DNA of 64,000 bases from Bemisia tabaci (taxonomy: Eukaryota; Arthropoda; Insecta; Hemiptera; Aleyrodidae). Positions within the stretch are counted from its first letter, which is position 1; each line of letters starts with the position of its first letter. The stretch spans positions 11,297,501 through 11,361,500 of the forward strand of contig NC_092798.1 of the NCBI RefSeq assembly GCF_918797505.1, in the 5' to 3' direction. The notes beneath the pieces are model-generated. The model worked only from the letters and a program-made list of their open reading frames with translations, was not told the DNA's origin and searched no databases. This document shows, in pieces, positions 33,945 through 46,554 of the stretch. The position numbers were made by a program, and so were the translations under genes.

Positions 33945-36079
33945 GCTTCTATAGTCCAGTCAATCTGCGACTGAGCACAGGGGAGAATTTCATGAGCGCG
34001 GCGCACTATGCTCCAAAACTCAAGAATAGGAAGAAATAAGTCGGATAATGAATGAAAGATCACGAAAGTTTCGTAACTGATGTTTTCTGAGTCGCTAATT
34101 TCGAATTTGATGTCAAATTGCCTACATTTTAACACCCTGACCTATTAATTGTAGGCAAGTTTATGGCACGCTGCGGCGCTGCGTGCTGCCGCTGCGCTGC
34201 CAGCTCGAAATGTACACTGACGCCTACAAACCTGAAGGGATACTTCAAGCATTGCGCAATGCGTGAAGTAGCCCTTTAGGTTTGTAGGCGTCTGTGCGCG
34301 TTCCGCGCCGCACACTGTGGTATTTGACCGAAAAACCTGGCCAAAACCTCAATTTTAAATTTTTTTTTATTGGAAAACCAATGTGATATTCGAAATCTAC
34401 ACTGTTTTTTACCCTGGTAGACATGTATGCGCTATTTTTTGAGTGGCTCAATTTCCCGCAAAGAGACAACGAAGTTACCTATTTCTCAGCGATTATTTTG
34501 ATAGTTTTCGGCGCGCTACTCGTCGATTAGTTTACTTCAACTGTGCGATCATAAGAGGGAAGTTCGGCAATATGCAACACATTCTTAGGGGTATATTCTA
34601 CACAAGTAACCACAGTATTTTCGAAATTTCCTTTTTTAGTGATTTTCACAGGAGGTTGAAAAGTGATGTAAAAGTAAACGTTTTTTTCGAAATTCAGAGG
34701 CCGATTTCTTTTTGCTCTCAACTGTTCTCAAGCGGTTTAAGGCAGAATGATATAGTCCGAAGTGAGTATTTTCAGGATTTAGAGATGACAGACTGAGGAA
34801 ATTGAAATTTTTGACTTTAAAGTTGGACTTTTGAGCGATTTTCACAAACACGAATGGGAAAAATTATGTCAATACTAACGACTGAAATTGTATGGGTTAG
34901 GAAGGAACCCATCAAAATGAATCATTTTCACAGGTGCTTTCTGTCCTTACAATGGTTCTTATTATGATAAAACTCATTTTCATCTTATAATTTATCCTCA
35001 AATCATCATATGGAGGCCCCTGCACTTTCATACTAGCAATAATTTTGATTCAAAACTGTCAAAAATCTGATATCCAGAATGATTCATATTAATTTTTTTG
35101 AGAAATGTACAATTACTCCTCAATGTGAGAGATCGGCTGTTTCGTCAAAAATTTTGAAGTGACTTACGCTGTTTTTTTTTTAAAAAAAACATTAATGAGG
35201 TAACAGAAAGTCCTTATTCCGAAAAGTAGACCATAGGTGAAGGAGAAACTCGTCTAAATGCACAGCTTTAGTCAGATACTTTGGGTCCTTTTAAAGGCTT
35301 TTTGGAGTACCCTCTTTAAACTCTCCGCAAATTGTCATAAGATGTGTTAGGTGGTTCAATTGTGCATATTATCACTTAAGAAGAAGTACTGATTGTAAAA
35401 TATTTTTAAAACTCGGCGATATCTGGTGATAAATAGTTTTGGCCAGCTTTTCAGGTCCAATACCACAATGTGCGCCGCGGCGCTCCCGACGAGAGCGGGT
35501 GGCGAACGATTTCTTGGAAGGAGAGCTCCCCGGCCGAAAAAATCGCAAATCGTGTAATTTTTCTTTTAATTTTCAATTTTGAAAATTACACCCTGGTCGT
35601 GTGAAGTAGTAAGTGAACTCTCAACGCCAGATGAATGAAGGCAGGTCGTGCGCCATGCATGCGCGCCACGGACGGACGGCGCGGCGCAGGGCGGCTCATG
35701 AAATTCTCCCCTGTGCTCTGTCGGTCAATCTGTGATTTTATTTTGCAAAAATCTGAGGAGAAAAAAATAAGACGGATTCCTCTAATTTCGGTCGCTGAAT
35801 CCGAAATTTGCCCACTAAAATTTGGCCCGGAATGGCCGCCGTTTTGGAAAAATAGCGCAAAATCACGTCCCCCTCCCCCCAAAAAAAAAATCTCGCTTAT
35901 TTTGGGGTTTTCGACAAAATAAATTGTTTTATTTTAAAAGTACGTAAAATTTCCTATCCAACGGTCTTTAGATTTTTGAAATCGGGCAATTAGGGCAAAA
36001 GTTATGGGCAATTGCGTTCGGGGTAGTTTTATGGGTTTATGAATTTTTCGTAAAATTTGCTGCGTAAAATCGCTGTAAT

Positions 36080-36080
<1 letters not shown>
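33945..36080. mobile_element. Nested repeat debris between the paralogues
   Basis: The segment 33950-34005 (around 'gcacaggggagaatttcatg') is inverted against 35690-35745 ('catgaaattctcccctgtgc'). A fragment with 'gcaatgcgtgaagtagccc' (34255-34275) belongs to the 79 bp repeat family. Sequence 34140-35690 is AT-rich with no recognisable gene. Confidence 0.45.

Positions 36081-36122
<42 letters not shown>
36081..36122. repeat. T homopolymer, about 42 nt
   Basis: Uninterrupted T run next to the left inverted arm. Confidence 0.8.
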
Positions 36123-36126
<4 letters not shown>

Positions 36127-36984
36127 ATGTAACTTTATGTTTTATTATTGTACTCATGTATTATTGTTTAAAATTATACATGAAAGTACAATCATGTGAG
36201 AAATGTCACAATCGTTACATCGATTTATGGAGAGTGTCATAAAAGTAATTATATATCCCTCTGTTTCTGCATTGTAAAAAAGCGAACCTATGCGATTCTG
36301 CTTGCTATAAAGTAGCATTGAACGAAAATAAAAACTAATTCTGCTGAGCTCACATAACTCATAAGCTCTGAAGAAATCATCCTGAGAATATCAAATTAAC
36401 ATTTGAAAGGCTACAATTAAATTAATACTTTAAATAATGTTATTTTAACCACTTTTGTAATACCTCATTGAAATCCCTCTCCGAGTCAGAGGCCCCCCCT
36501 CCCCGAACCCCAGATCAGAGCACCCCCCCCCCCCCATCACTGTTTAATACAATAGGACACTAAGTCGCAACAGCCGATTAAACTACATGGCAGAAGTACG
36601 CATCCATGAGGTAGGGGGAGAAGAAAACCAGTACATGCAAAGACGAAAAGTGAGGTAATAACTACTTGTTAAAAAGATGCATTAGTGCATTTCTCCGCGT
36701 GAAAAAAGTTCCTCCGTTATATGAGTGATGAGTTTTTTTTTTTTTTGTCCCAAAGAAATAATCTCCGTTTGAAATCCCTCTAAATCATAGAAACCCTCCA
36801 AGGCTCCGCACAGAAACAATCACCCATACAAACGTTTAACACAATAGGACTAAAGTCACAACATCCGATTAAACAATGGTCAGAAAGCTCATCATGAGGC
36901 CGAAGTCGAGGTCGCCAAGATCCACAGGGAACCGTAACTCTCCGTGTTGTCCGTAATTCAGTCATAATCACCCACCGTGTCGTG

Positions 36985-37338
36985 AATCTTTGTCTAGCAG
37001 TAGCAATTTGTTCTTGAGTTGCGTTCGAATTTTGAAAAATCTGAGCCATTGGAATCAGGTCTGGGTATTTTAAGAACACTTTTACGTCTTTTTTTACCTT
37101 TGCCGAATGTTGCCGAAGTTGTGTCACAACAGGTAAAAGAGTGCAGAAATAGAATATTCTCAACTAACGTTTCTTTATCGAGGCTAACTCGGCTGTCAAT
37201 AGTCACTGGAGTTTTTGATCTGCCTGGTTTCATGAAGAAAACGTTGTTAACGTTCATAGAATGAGCCGTTATTAGAATGAGGAGGTCAACGTCTTCTCCA
37301 ACAATTACAGAGGAACTCAATTGCTTTGGATGCAGTTC
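36985..37338 (-). pseudogene. Frameshifted fragment of a 'GCDTTS'-type repetitive ORF
   Basis: On the minus strand the frame reads VGEDVDLLILITAHS, VFFMKPG, LVENILFLHSFTCCDTTSATFGKGKK. A shift then continues VKVFLKYPDLIPMAQIFQNS and ATQEQIATARQRF in another frame. The pattern D-x-DLL ... LHxFxxCDTTSAxFGKGK occurs in many multicopy uncharacterised metazoan proteins; this is recall, not a search. The shift falls at a seven-base homopolymer (37089-37095). The upstream end is cut by an ATCGCGAT-rich repeat at 37339. No start or stop of its own. Confidence 0.62.
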
Positions 37339-37497
37339 CCAAGTAGCATTTTTCAACGGAAAAATCGCGATTTGTTGCGATTTTGTCGGCGATAAAATCG
37401 TTAAGATCATCAACATCTGAGCGATTATCCTCGATCTTGTTGCAATAAAATCGCGATTTTATCGCTCGGTAATTTATCGCGATATTATCACGCTATC
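37339..37497. mobile_element. ATCGCGAT-rich palindromic repeat, partial
   Basis: Starts ccaagtagcatttttcaacgg and continues in ATCGCGAT/ATCGCGA segments. Matches 55219-55571. It interrupts the reading frame on the minus strand. Confidence 0.6.
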
Positions 37498-38263
37498 CTG
37501 AGAGTCCACGTCTACATCAAGACAAACTCTTCATTCGAAGATAGGGAGCAAATACATTAGCAGGGTCGCCGTGTCATCAGTTTTAGAGTCCCCAAATAAA
37601 GTGGCAGCCCTGTCAATGTATCAGCTCCCTATCTTTGCATGGAGAGTTTGTCTTGATGTAGAGGTGGACTCTCAGGATAGCGTGGGATATCTCCTCCATT
37701 TTGGCCTCAACTTGAGAGCTTTTTTTGAGCCTCGGGGTTGATTTCAGAGAAAACCAGTGGCACCATCGTGTTTGTCGCGAACTTGTACATAAGAATCAAT
37801 AGTCAAATCGCAAATTCCTCTCACATGCAACATCTCCATCAGGGTGATATAATAGAAAAAAGTGCACTTTGAATGAACGGCGCGGGGGGGGGGGGGGGAA
37901 GGTGGAGGATTTTTTCATGGCTGAGGGTCACTGGTATCAAGGGGCACCTGTGTAAACCATTCTGATTTTTTTTCACTTCCAACGGCATTACAGCGTTTTT
38001 ACGCAGCAAATTTTACAAAAAATTCATAAACCCATAAAACTACCCCAAACGCGATCGCTTACAACTTTTGCCCTAATCGCCGGATTTAAGAAATCTGAAA
38101 GCCATTTGATCGGAAATTTTACGTTCTTTTAAAATTTAGAGTCGGATTCAGCGACCAAAATTACATGGGAATGCGTCTTACTTTTTTCTCCTCAGATTTT
38201 TGCAAAGTAGACCCCTTTCTTGGCACAGATTGACTGGATTAATGGTGTTTATGTCATTGTTAG

Positions 38264-38386
38264 TGTGAAGGTGTGAAGCGGGGTTTGGCGATCCAGGAGG
38301 AAGCATGGCGACTCCGGGAGCGACGGACGACTCGTCGATGCCGTCACTCCAGCTTCAACCAAAATTCTGCTTTCGCAGCCTCCAAG
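38264..38386 (+). CDS. Copy B exon 1
   Basis: The exon follows an AG at 38262-38263 (ATTGTTAG), has the same 41 nt leader as copy A, ATG at 38305 and donor AAG|GTTTGT. It differs from copy A at three residues (A5G, N9D, V12M). Homology to copy A stops just upstream of this acceptor. Confidence 0.78.
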
Positions 38387-41300
38387 GTTTGTTCGCACAT
38401 ACCATCATCAAAGTCCACCACAGCTATTTCTTTATACTTATCCTAAATTTCAATCAATGGGTCAGGTGCGCTGGTCACAGAATTGTGTTTTGATGCTAGA
38501 TTCTTGCAGATAAGCTAAAAATATCTGTCCAAACCGCAACATTCTACGTTCAATATTAACCGAGATAAGTATCGCACTTTGAAAGGTTGGGTTTTTGACG
38601 TCATCCACCGCGGTCGCCGTATCTTGGTGCAACGACGACGTATTAATGCAATGAGTGACTTATTTTGTTATCGTAAGCGGAAAAAATCGAAGGCGCCCCG
38701 GCTTTTTCCATGGCAAGGTTTGGCTGCAACTATTCGTGTTCTCCGGACGTCCGTGTTGAATACTCAAAAAATTGCAGGCGCTCTACCTTTCATAACCAGA
38801 ATGTACGGCTGCGGGACGCGAGTGTTAAAGTTCTCAAGGGTTACGCACGTTGTATTTACAATCGCGTTTACCTCGGGGTTCGAATAACTCGTGTTGCATC
38901 ACGGCAACGTTGCCAAATGGTGCAAATTTTCCAATAACAACATTCCAACAAAGACATCGTGAATTTTAGTCTCGCAAAATTACTACCGCCAACATTTCCG
39001 CAGTTTGCACAATTTGGCAACGCTGCCGTGATATTGAATGCGACGCTTTGTGCAGATGAAGTGGATTCGATATTCAGTCCGACTGCAGTCTTTTTAAACT
39101 TTTTCCAATTTCCCACTTCAGATGTACACAGATCACTGAGCAGAACCGTCCTGCATGATTGAGACAGGGGTAACGAACATCCATCACGATTATCGCGATT
39201 TGCAAATCTCCCGTTGTATCATTTTTTTTAGTTTAAAACTCAGCTTTACTGAGAAAAACGTCCGAAAACGAAACATATTATCGTTCGGTGCTCTATGTCG
39301 ATCAAACTATCCGGATCGTCAAACCGAACATTCAGTTCGTTAGATCGTATCGGACGCTTTGATTGAACCGACATGAAAGAAGTTATTGGTCACAAAAATC
39401 GAACGTTTAATCTTGTGAACCGAAATTTCATTCTGACAAACCACATAGTTCGATTGATATGGAACCCTAAACGTTCAGCTCCCACGATCGGGCTATTTTT
39501 TTTCAGTATACCTCATCGTTTTGCGGAATTTTCTCCAATTCTCCTTTTCGCGTGTGAAGGAATAGCGAATTTGCGTGAAAAAATATTGCCTATACAGGGT
39601 GATCCAGGGTTAAACGGTCAGACTGTAGGAGCGTGTTCCATGGGTCAAAGTCAGACTTTTTTGTTGTTTAAAGTTTTTTTTACAACGGTGCCCCCCGTCG
39701 GAGCAATCCCCCCCCCCCCAAAAAAAAAAAATCGGAAGGTAAATCGTTTTTCCTGAACTCTGGCAACGGTTGTGAACCAAATCTCATGAAAATGTGTACT
39801 TTCCTGTACTTTTATGCCCTAAATTTATATACGATTTAAAATAATTCGAAATCTCAATTTAAAGGGGGGGGGGGGTATTTCGGCTCCTGCAGTCTGGCCG
39901 TTTAACCCTGGATTACCCACACCCTGTATAATTGGAAATTTTGAACTGTGTGCGTGGTTTGTTGCAGATATGGTGCCAGCGCGGGTGGTGCTGTACATGC
40001 TGTCGTTCTCGGGGTTTCTGGTGAGTTTCATGTTGCGCACGGACATCAACATAGCCATCGTGGCCATGGTCAAGCTCCCCTCGACGCCGACCAACAGCAC
40101 CGAGGCTCAGGAGAAGTACTGCTTCGTCCCGCCCACCTCCAACGTATCCGAACAACCGGACGTCAACATCACCTCCTTATCGGTAAGGAATCGTCCGTAG
40201 AAGAATCTCCCGTTTTCCCAAGTTCCTAACTCCGAAACAAAACAAAAAAATGTAACCTTCTTTCCTCCATAAAAAAAATCCAACAAATGAAAGAAGGGAC
40301 CATTCGTAAAGTGCATGACACAAAAAATTGGATTTTTACTCCGCTCTCAACTCTTAACGCTACCGTAACGCAGATCTATAAGCCTCCCTTAAAAAATACG
40401 TAATGCTCTTTTGAAACTTCCCATAAATACGAAAATCACTGATGAGCCTCAGTTCTCTCCTCACTTTTTTCTGCATATTTGCGGGCAAAAATTAATGCAA
40501 AAATGCAAAATAAACGGCCCGAGTTACAGGGCCGGATTTCCCTACTTGCCGCCCATGGGCCGCCTGTATTTAGCCGCCCCTTCTCATTCGTTTCGAAACA
40601 TCGATACAAACCGTCAAGTGAACGTGCCGGAGGAGGAGGAGTGCATGAGACGCGTTTACTCGTGTTAGGCACATTTTTTGTGAAAGCCCTGTCAACATTA
40701 ACAAAAGTTCACGGAACTTTGCGCGAAAATTAAGTTCCGTAAACCTATCTCTGTGTGGACGAGGCCTTTCATTTATAAGAACAGAACGAAAAAATTAGGA
40801 AAGATTAAACAAGAATCTATCTGGTTTAATGATGTTAATTTCCGCCACCGCGCCAACCGCACTGTGCTTGACGCAATGCGTGAAGTATCCCTACAGTCTT
40901 GTAGGCGCTATGCGTTTCACGCCGACCGCTGCTGACCGCACAACGTTTGACGCAATGCGTGAAGTATCCATGCAGTCTTGTAGGCACTATGAGTTTCACG
41001 CCAACCGCTACTGACCGCGCTACGTTGAACGCAGTGCGTGAAATATTCATGGAGTCTTGTAGGTGCTAATATGTGTTTCATGCTGACCGGCGCGCCGAGG
41101 GCTTCTCCTTTCCATCTTGAGTCCGCGTCATCATTGCTCTCTGCGCCGCGCCGCTCCAGGCCAAATTACGTGTTTGATTTCTCTCTCAACTAGACTAATG
41201 AAAGGCTCTGTCTCTTGTATCACCGAAAGACGAACAAATTAGAAATTACTTACTACACTTGAACTCTCAGGAAATGGGAGATTTTTCCGCCTTTTCTCGT

Positions 41301-44300
41301 TTGTAATTTTTCTTCTGAATCAGATTTTTTTCTTGATACCTACATTTGAAATATTACAACATATGCCGCCATGGTTCGCGGCCCATGTGGCCACCCCCTT
41401 AAGCTGGCCCTGCCCGAGTATTGTTTTATCATAAAATTCAAAGGATTGAAGAGGACAATATGGAACGAAAGATAAAATTCCAAGAAATATGACAATAAAA
41501 TAAAATTTAATTACCAAAAATGAAAAAATTAATCCAATAAACAAGTGCATCTCATGTTGTACATTTTATGGTTTGAAAATTATTTTGAATTATAAAAGTG
41601 GCGTTGCTGTTCATCTCTAAAATCGAGTCTCGAGGAGGAACGGAACTCAAAACCACCCTCTCTCTGTTCGATCTCAAGGTACGCAACTTGTTCCTTCCTA
41701 TTAAACTCGATCCATTTTCATGTTTTCCAGGAGGAGGGTGAGTTTGACTGGAAGCCAAAAACGCAATCGGCCATTCTCGGGTCACTCTACTGGTGGTACT
41801 TCTTGTCGCAGATAATCGGTGGTGTTCTGACGCATCAGTTCGGCACTAAAATCGTGTTCGGGTTCTCGCAGTTGGTCACAGCTGTCTGCTCCTTGCTCAT
41901 CCCACAAGCTGCTGTCTTTCATTACTCCGCGCTCATAGTCTTGCGCTCAATACAAGGCTTTGTCTCGGTAAGTTCAGCGCGTTTCGATGTCAACCTAAAT
42001 TGAAGAGTTTGCCCGTAGGATTACGTAGCAAACTGCCCGTAGGAGGACGTATTATACATAAAATTGCTCTTTGTTTTGAAAATCAATCATTACTTGGTTC
42101 GAGCGACCAAAGGCTCAGATCCTTAAAAGTTCCCTTGTATAATAGGGTATGCAAATCGGGGCACCATGATGCTTGAATAGTTATCTCATCGATCTTGTTT
42201 TGTCATGGACCCTCTTGCCTACCAAACTCCGCACTTCTCTATCATTATTCTCTTGAATATCACTTGAAACCTCCTTTAAAGGCAGGAAGTAAGTGACTTT
42301 TTTTCTTAAATAGAAAAAAGAAGCCATCATTGATATCGAATAATACCGATTTCAAAGTAATCTTGGCCAAGAAATCGACCTTTTTCAGACTTTGGTCACC
42401 TGTAGGATAGCTGCAATATAAGTATGATGTACATTTTGTACTGTATATATTTTTCTGACATTTTATCCCTCCATTTTTTCATCTTTTCTTACTCCTACTT
42501 CGCATCATTTTCCTTCAGCTGTTGTTGATCTCGATGTAACTTGAAATAAGAGTTCTTATCCTAAAAACGTGCAGTTCTTGCTCTGAATCCTTTCAAAAGT
42601 GCAGTTTTTGATCATTTACTTAATATTGGTACATACATTGTGTATCGAACCGCCAATTTTAACTAAGCTTGCAACATCCACTCCATTCTCTTTCTTGGCG
42701 TATGTTTTTTTTTCCATTTTTCTTCTTTCAACATCTCATCAGGCATCTGGCTCCTCCTCTTCTCTTTCAGAGTTTCAGACCTTAAATTTTCAATTTTCAG
42801 CCCTGCTCAATCAATTTCAACTTCTCGTGAGGTATAGTTTTAAAATTGTTAACCTTTTTTTGTTGAAATCACATAAATGTCATCCCGCTACCTTCATTCC
42901 GTGAGGCCTCAATCTTTCTCAAATGCAGCAAGAACAGATTTCTATTTGAGCCAAGATTTGATATATGTATAGGTATACCCCAGCTTCTATACATTTTTAC
43001 ATACATTACTTTTAAACGTTCTCATGGCTCTGACGAAAGTTTTTCTTTTTGTAGGGTTTAACATGGCCTGCAATGTACGCTTTAATTGGCCACTGGATTC
43101 CGTCCAATGAGAGAAGCAGATTCATGTCATCAATACAAGGTGAGTTTGAACAATTTTTTCCCGTCTCCTCACAGAGAGGGAGTAGTATGTCAAAATATTA
43201 TACGCCAAAGAAAAAACTTTCTTACTTGTCAATGCCCCCTCTGAAAAATTCACGTCTTATTTCCCCATAACAGGTAACTGCTTCCTCGGCATGGAACAGT
43301 GCTACATTAAGAAATTATTCTCAGCTGCTGCGTTTCAAAATTTTTACTTTCTTTTTGTCCTTTTTAATGAGTTTTACTGTTCATTTTTGTACGAAACTTT
43401 CTAAGATGACTTTGAAAAGTAGATGAAAAATCATGTGAAACTTTGCGCAGTTACATTAATCATTCATCATTCCATACAGTATTCTGCAATGTCGCAAGCC
43501 AAGATATCGGTGGCCAAAGTGAGAAGCAACGTTTGTTCATTGTGATACCTTGAAATTTCTGCTCCTATCTTTTTTTTTATAGAAGAAACAAACCAACTTT
43601 ATAGTTTGAAATTTATACAGAATATTCTACCAAGAGAAGAAAAATCAAAAAAGTTTTCAAAACTAGTTGAAAACTTTACTAGTTGACGTGAAAACTAGTT
43701 TCACGTTGACTAGTTTTCCACAGAATAAATGGAGTAAGACAGGAAATCAAAGTTGCAAATAGTAACAAGTAGTTTTACAGTTTGGCCAATGATATGTGGT
43801 TTTGTATTTTCACCGATTGATCGTCACCGTCGATCTTGGGAAACTTCATTCATTCAAAATTACTCTGTGAGATTTCAAGATTTTGATGAGTATTTAGTAA
43901 CCATCCAACCATATGCCTAAATAAATTATTGTGACATCTCTTCAACAGCCTTTAGTTCAGAAGCTCTTGCTCTCTAAAATTCAAGTGTCAAAAATTTACT
44001 TTTTTGATGTTGAACATCAACATTTGAAATACTAATCAGGGAAACAGAGTCTTCAGCTCAATCCACAAAACTACCCTAAGTGAATCAGGTTTTCTTAGAG
44101 TAAGACCAGAAAGAGCTGACCAAGATTGACTTCCTACGTTTGAAAGCCACAAAAGCAGTACCTATTAATTGTTTATGGAAATTAAAAACTAGGTAGTAGA
44201 GTGGTAATAGGTAGCCTGGATGTTAGGGATGTCTTTAGGGATTGGGCTGACGTACCCGCTGTGTGGCTTCCTGATCGCGCATTATGGTTGGCGCATCGTT

Positions 44301-46489
44301 TTCTACACGACCGGCTCAATTGGACTTTGTTGGTGCGTAGTCTGGTGGCTTCTGGCGTTTGATCTGCCGCACAAACATCCTCGCATCACCCGATCTGAGT
44401 TGGCGTACATTCAGAGGACTATTGGCAATACTGTCATTGGTAGAAAGGTATTGTGCTTAAATTTTTCGATGTTGTTCTAAGTTTGAATGAACCTAGGTTC
44501 AAAAGTTTTGGTTTCAACAATTTTTGCTGGTGTTAAATCTCTGCTGAAAGCAAACAAATATTAGGTAGAAGACCTAACACATTACTGTCATCTAACCATC
44601 TATTTTTTTAAACAAATTATGTTCCGTAGTATCCTGTGCCTCAAAATGTACCTTAAATCTGGTATAGCTTATCTCTATAAAAAAGTGATATATTGCGCTA
44701 AATTAAATTAAATCAAGACGCGTTTCGGGGTCAAGATGGCCCCATCATCAGCTGGCAGCAAACACAGCAAGTTCACTGCGGGCTGATGATGGGGCCTTCT
44801 CGACCCCGAAATGCGTCCCGATTTAATTAATTTAGCGCAAGTGAGTACGCCATTTTTATCACTTTTTTACAAAAATTGTTTTGTGACTGTCCCCTACAAA
44901 AGTTTCTATAGCTTATCTCTGTAATGCTAGTTTAATCCAAGAGATCATTGAATGGATTAGGCATCAAATGATTCCATGATCTTACCGAAAAAGCAGCAAT
45001 TCAAACTTTTTAAAGAAATTACTGAAGTTAGTAGAGAAGTGCTTCTTTTTTCTGTGTAGAATATTGCTCTCTTATGCTCTCCTGTCTTTGTATTCTCAGG
45101 AAATGAAAGTTCCATGGATGTCCATTTTAACATCTGCGCCTGCCTGGGCCATTGGTGTCACTACTTTTGGTAGAATTTGGGTTTATTATGTTTTCATCAT
45201 TTATGGACCATTGTATATGAAGACTGTTCTGGGCTTCAGTATACAAAAGGTACAAATTTTAATCATGAAATAATGATCTCATCTCATCTTTCTCGGCAAT
45301 TTTTTCAAATGATTTGGATGAAATTTTTATGTAGTGTTTAACCGAGAAAAGAAAATTATCTTAGTCCTAGTATACCTAATGAACTAATGTGGAGGTCGGA
45401 GATTTTTTCATCAAAAGCATACTTTTTGCAAACATCAAATCAGCACACTTGCAATGCATGTTTGATAAATTCAAAGAATTCTTCGATAATTCTTCCATAC
45501 GTGTAATTTTGTTTGATACATCAGCGGTGAATTCGCAGTGGTGTGTACCTTGTTTGGGGTGTTTTAAAAACTCTGCTTCAATGCAAAGAAAACAAATCAG
45601 CGCTGCTGCTTGAACTGTTCACCAAATATTCTATTTGCAGAGGGAAAAAATCAGGGAAATGACTACAAGTTTTTCTCCATTCACAAAATATAGTATGACA
45701 GGTCGTCTGCAACGTTGCAAACTAAGATATGCATTCCTGCAGTTTTACCATCAATATGCGCTCCAGGTAAAATAATGTTTGTCAGTCACTGATAACTGAG
45801 GCAACTGTGACAGCTCGAATTAGAACAAAAAAACATTTTTCTGGGATGCTCTGTTAAGTTTAAAATCCTTAAATTTTGGAGAAATGCATTCATTAATACA
45901 TAAAGTGATATTCTTTTAAAAATTGTGTAGAACGCCATTAGTTACTGGTGGCTCAACATTTTAAGTGTCTCCTGATAAAGTTGTAGCTTGAAGTAAGGTA
46001 AAAAACCAGAAAATTTGCGACCATCAGTTTGAAATTAGGGAGTTTTTGGCAATGTTAGCATTCTTATTAGCAATAATCTTCAGTTGCTTTTTCCAGTTTA
46101 TTCTCATAAAATGCATCTTTCTCTGAAATCAATTTACAGAAGCAATATTAATGAGTCTAGAACATTTTTAGCGTACTTATATATTTAATGAACCACGTTT
46201 GTCCTAATATATTTTTCCTCATTTACAGAATGGTCTATTAAGTGGAGTCCCCTTTTTGTGCAGTTACTTATTATCAGTCATATTTTGTTACCTAGCAGAT
46301 TACCTTATTGTTCATGGGATATTATCCTTAACCAATGTGCGCAAATTGTTCACTGCTGTATGTAAGTATCTCTTCCAATGACATTAAACTTGTTTTAAAA
46401 ATGATTTCAATTAAAGATAAAAGAACTTCGTCGGACATCTACACAAGTAACACAGCTTGCCATGAAGTGCAATTACATGGTAAAATGAT

Positions 46490-46554
<65 letters not shown>

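Larger units (their letters stand above)
35724..38237. mobile_element. Large inverted-arm structure upstream of copy B
   Basis: The arm 35724-36080 (including 'gggtagttttatgggtttat') is inverted against 37984-38237 (including 'ataaacccataaaactaccc'). The 1.9 kb between them holds a T run (36081-36122), an internal duplication (about 36540-36610 and 36833-36898), a broken reading frame (36985-37338) and two other repeats. It may be a composite or TIR transposon; ends and target duplication are not clear. The right arm stops about 25 bp before the exon 1 acceptor of copy B. Confidence 0.5.

Noticed and set aside
33725..34135. 136-codon minus-strand frame
   Set aside because: It runs antisense across the transposon-type ORF remnant and into an inverted repeat; no recognisable protein.
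36481..36535. C-rich runs resembling a regulatory i-motif
   Set aside because: Low-complexity homopolymers next to repeats; no evidence for function and possibly inexact length.
44226..44226. Reading exon 5 in the frame set by an acceptor after 'aaactag' or 'ggtaatag'
   Set aside because: Both alternatives shift the frame and, in copy A, hit a stop codon within 14 codons; they cannot give the conserved helix 5.
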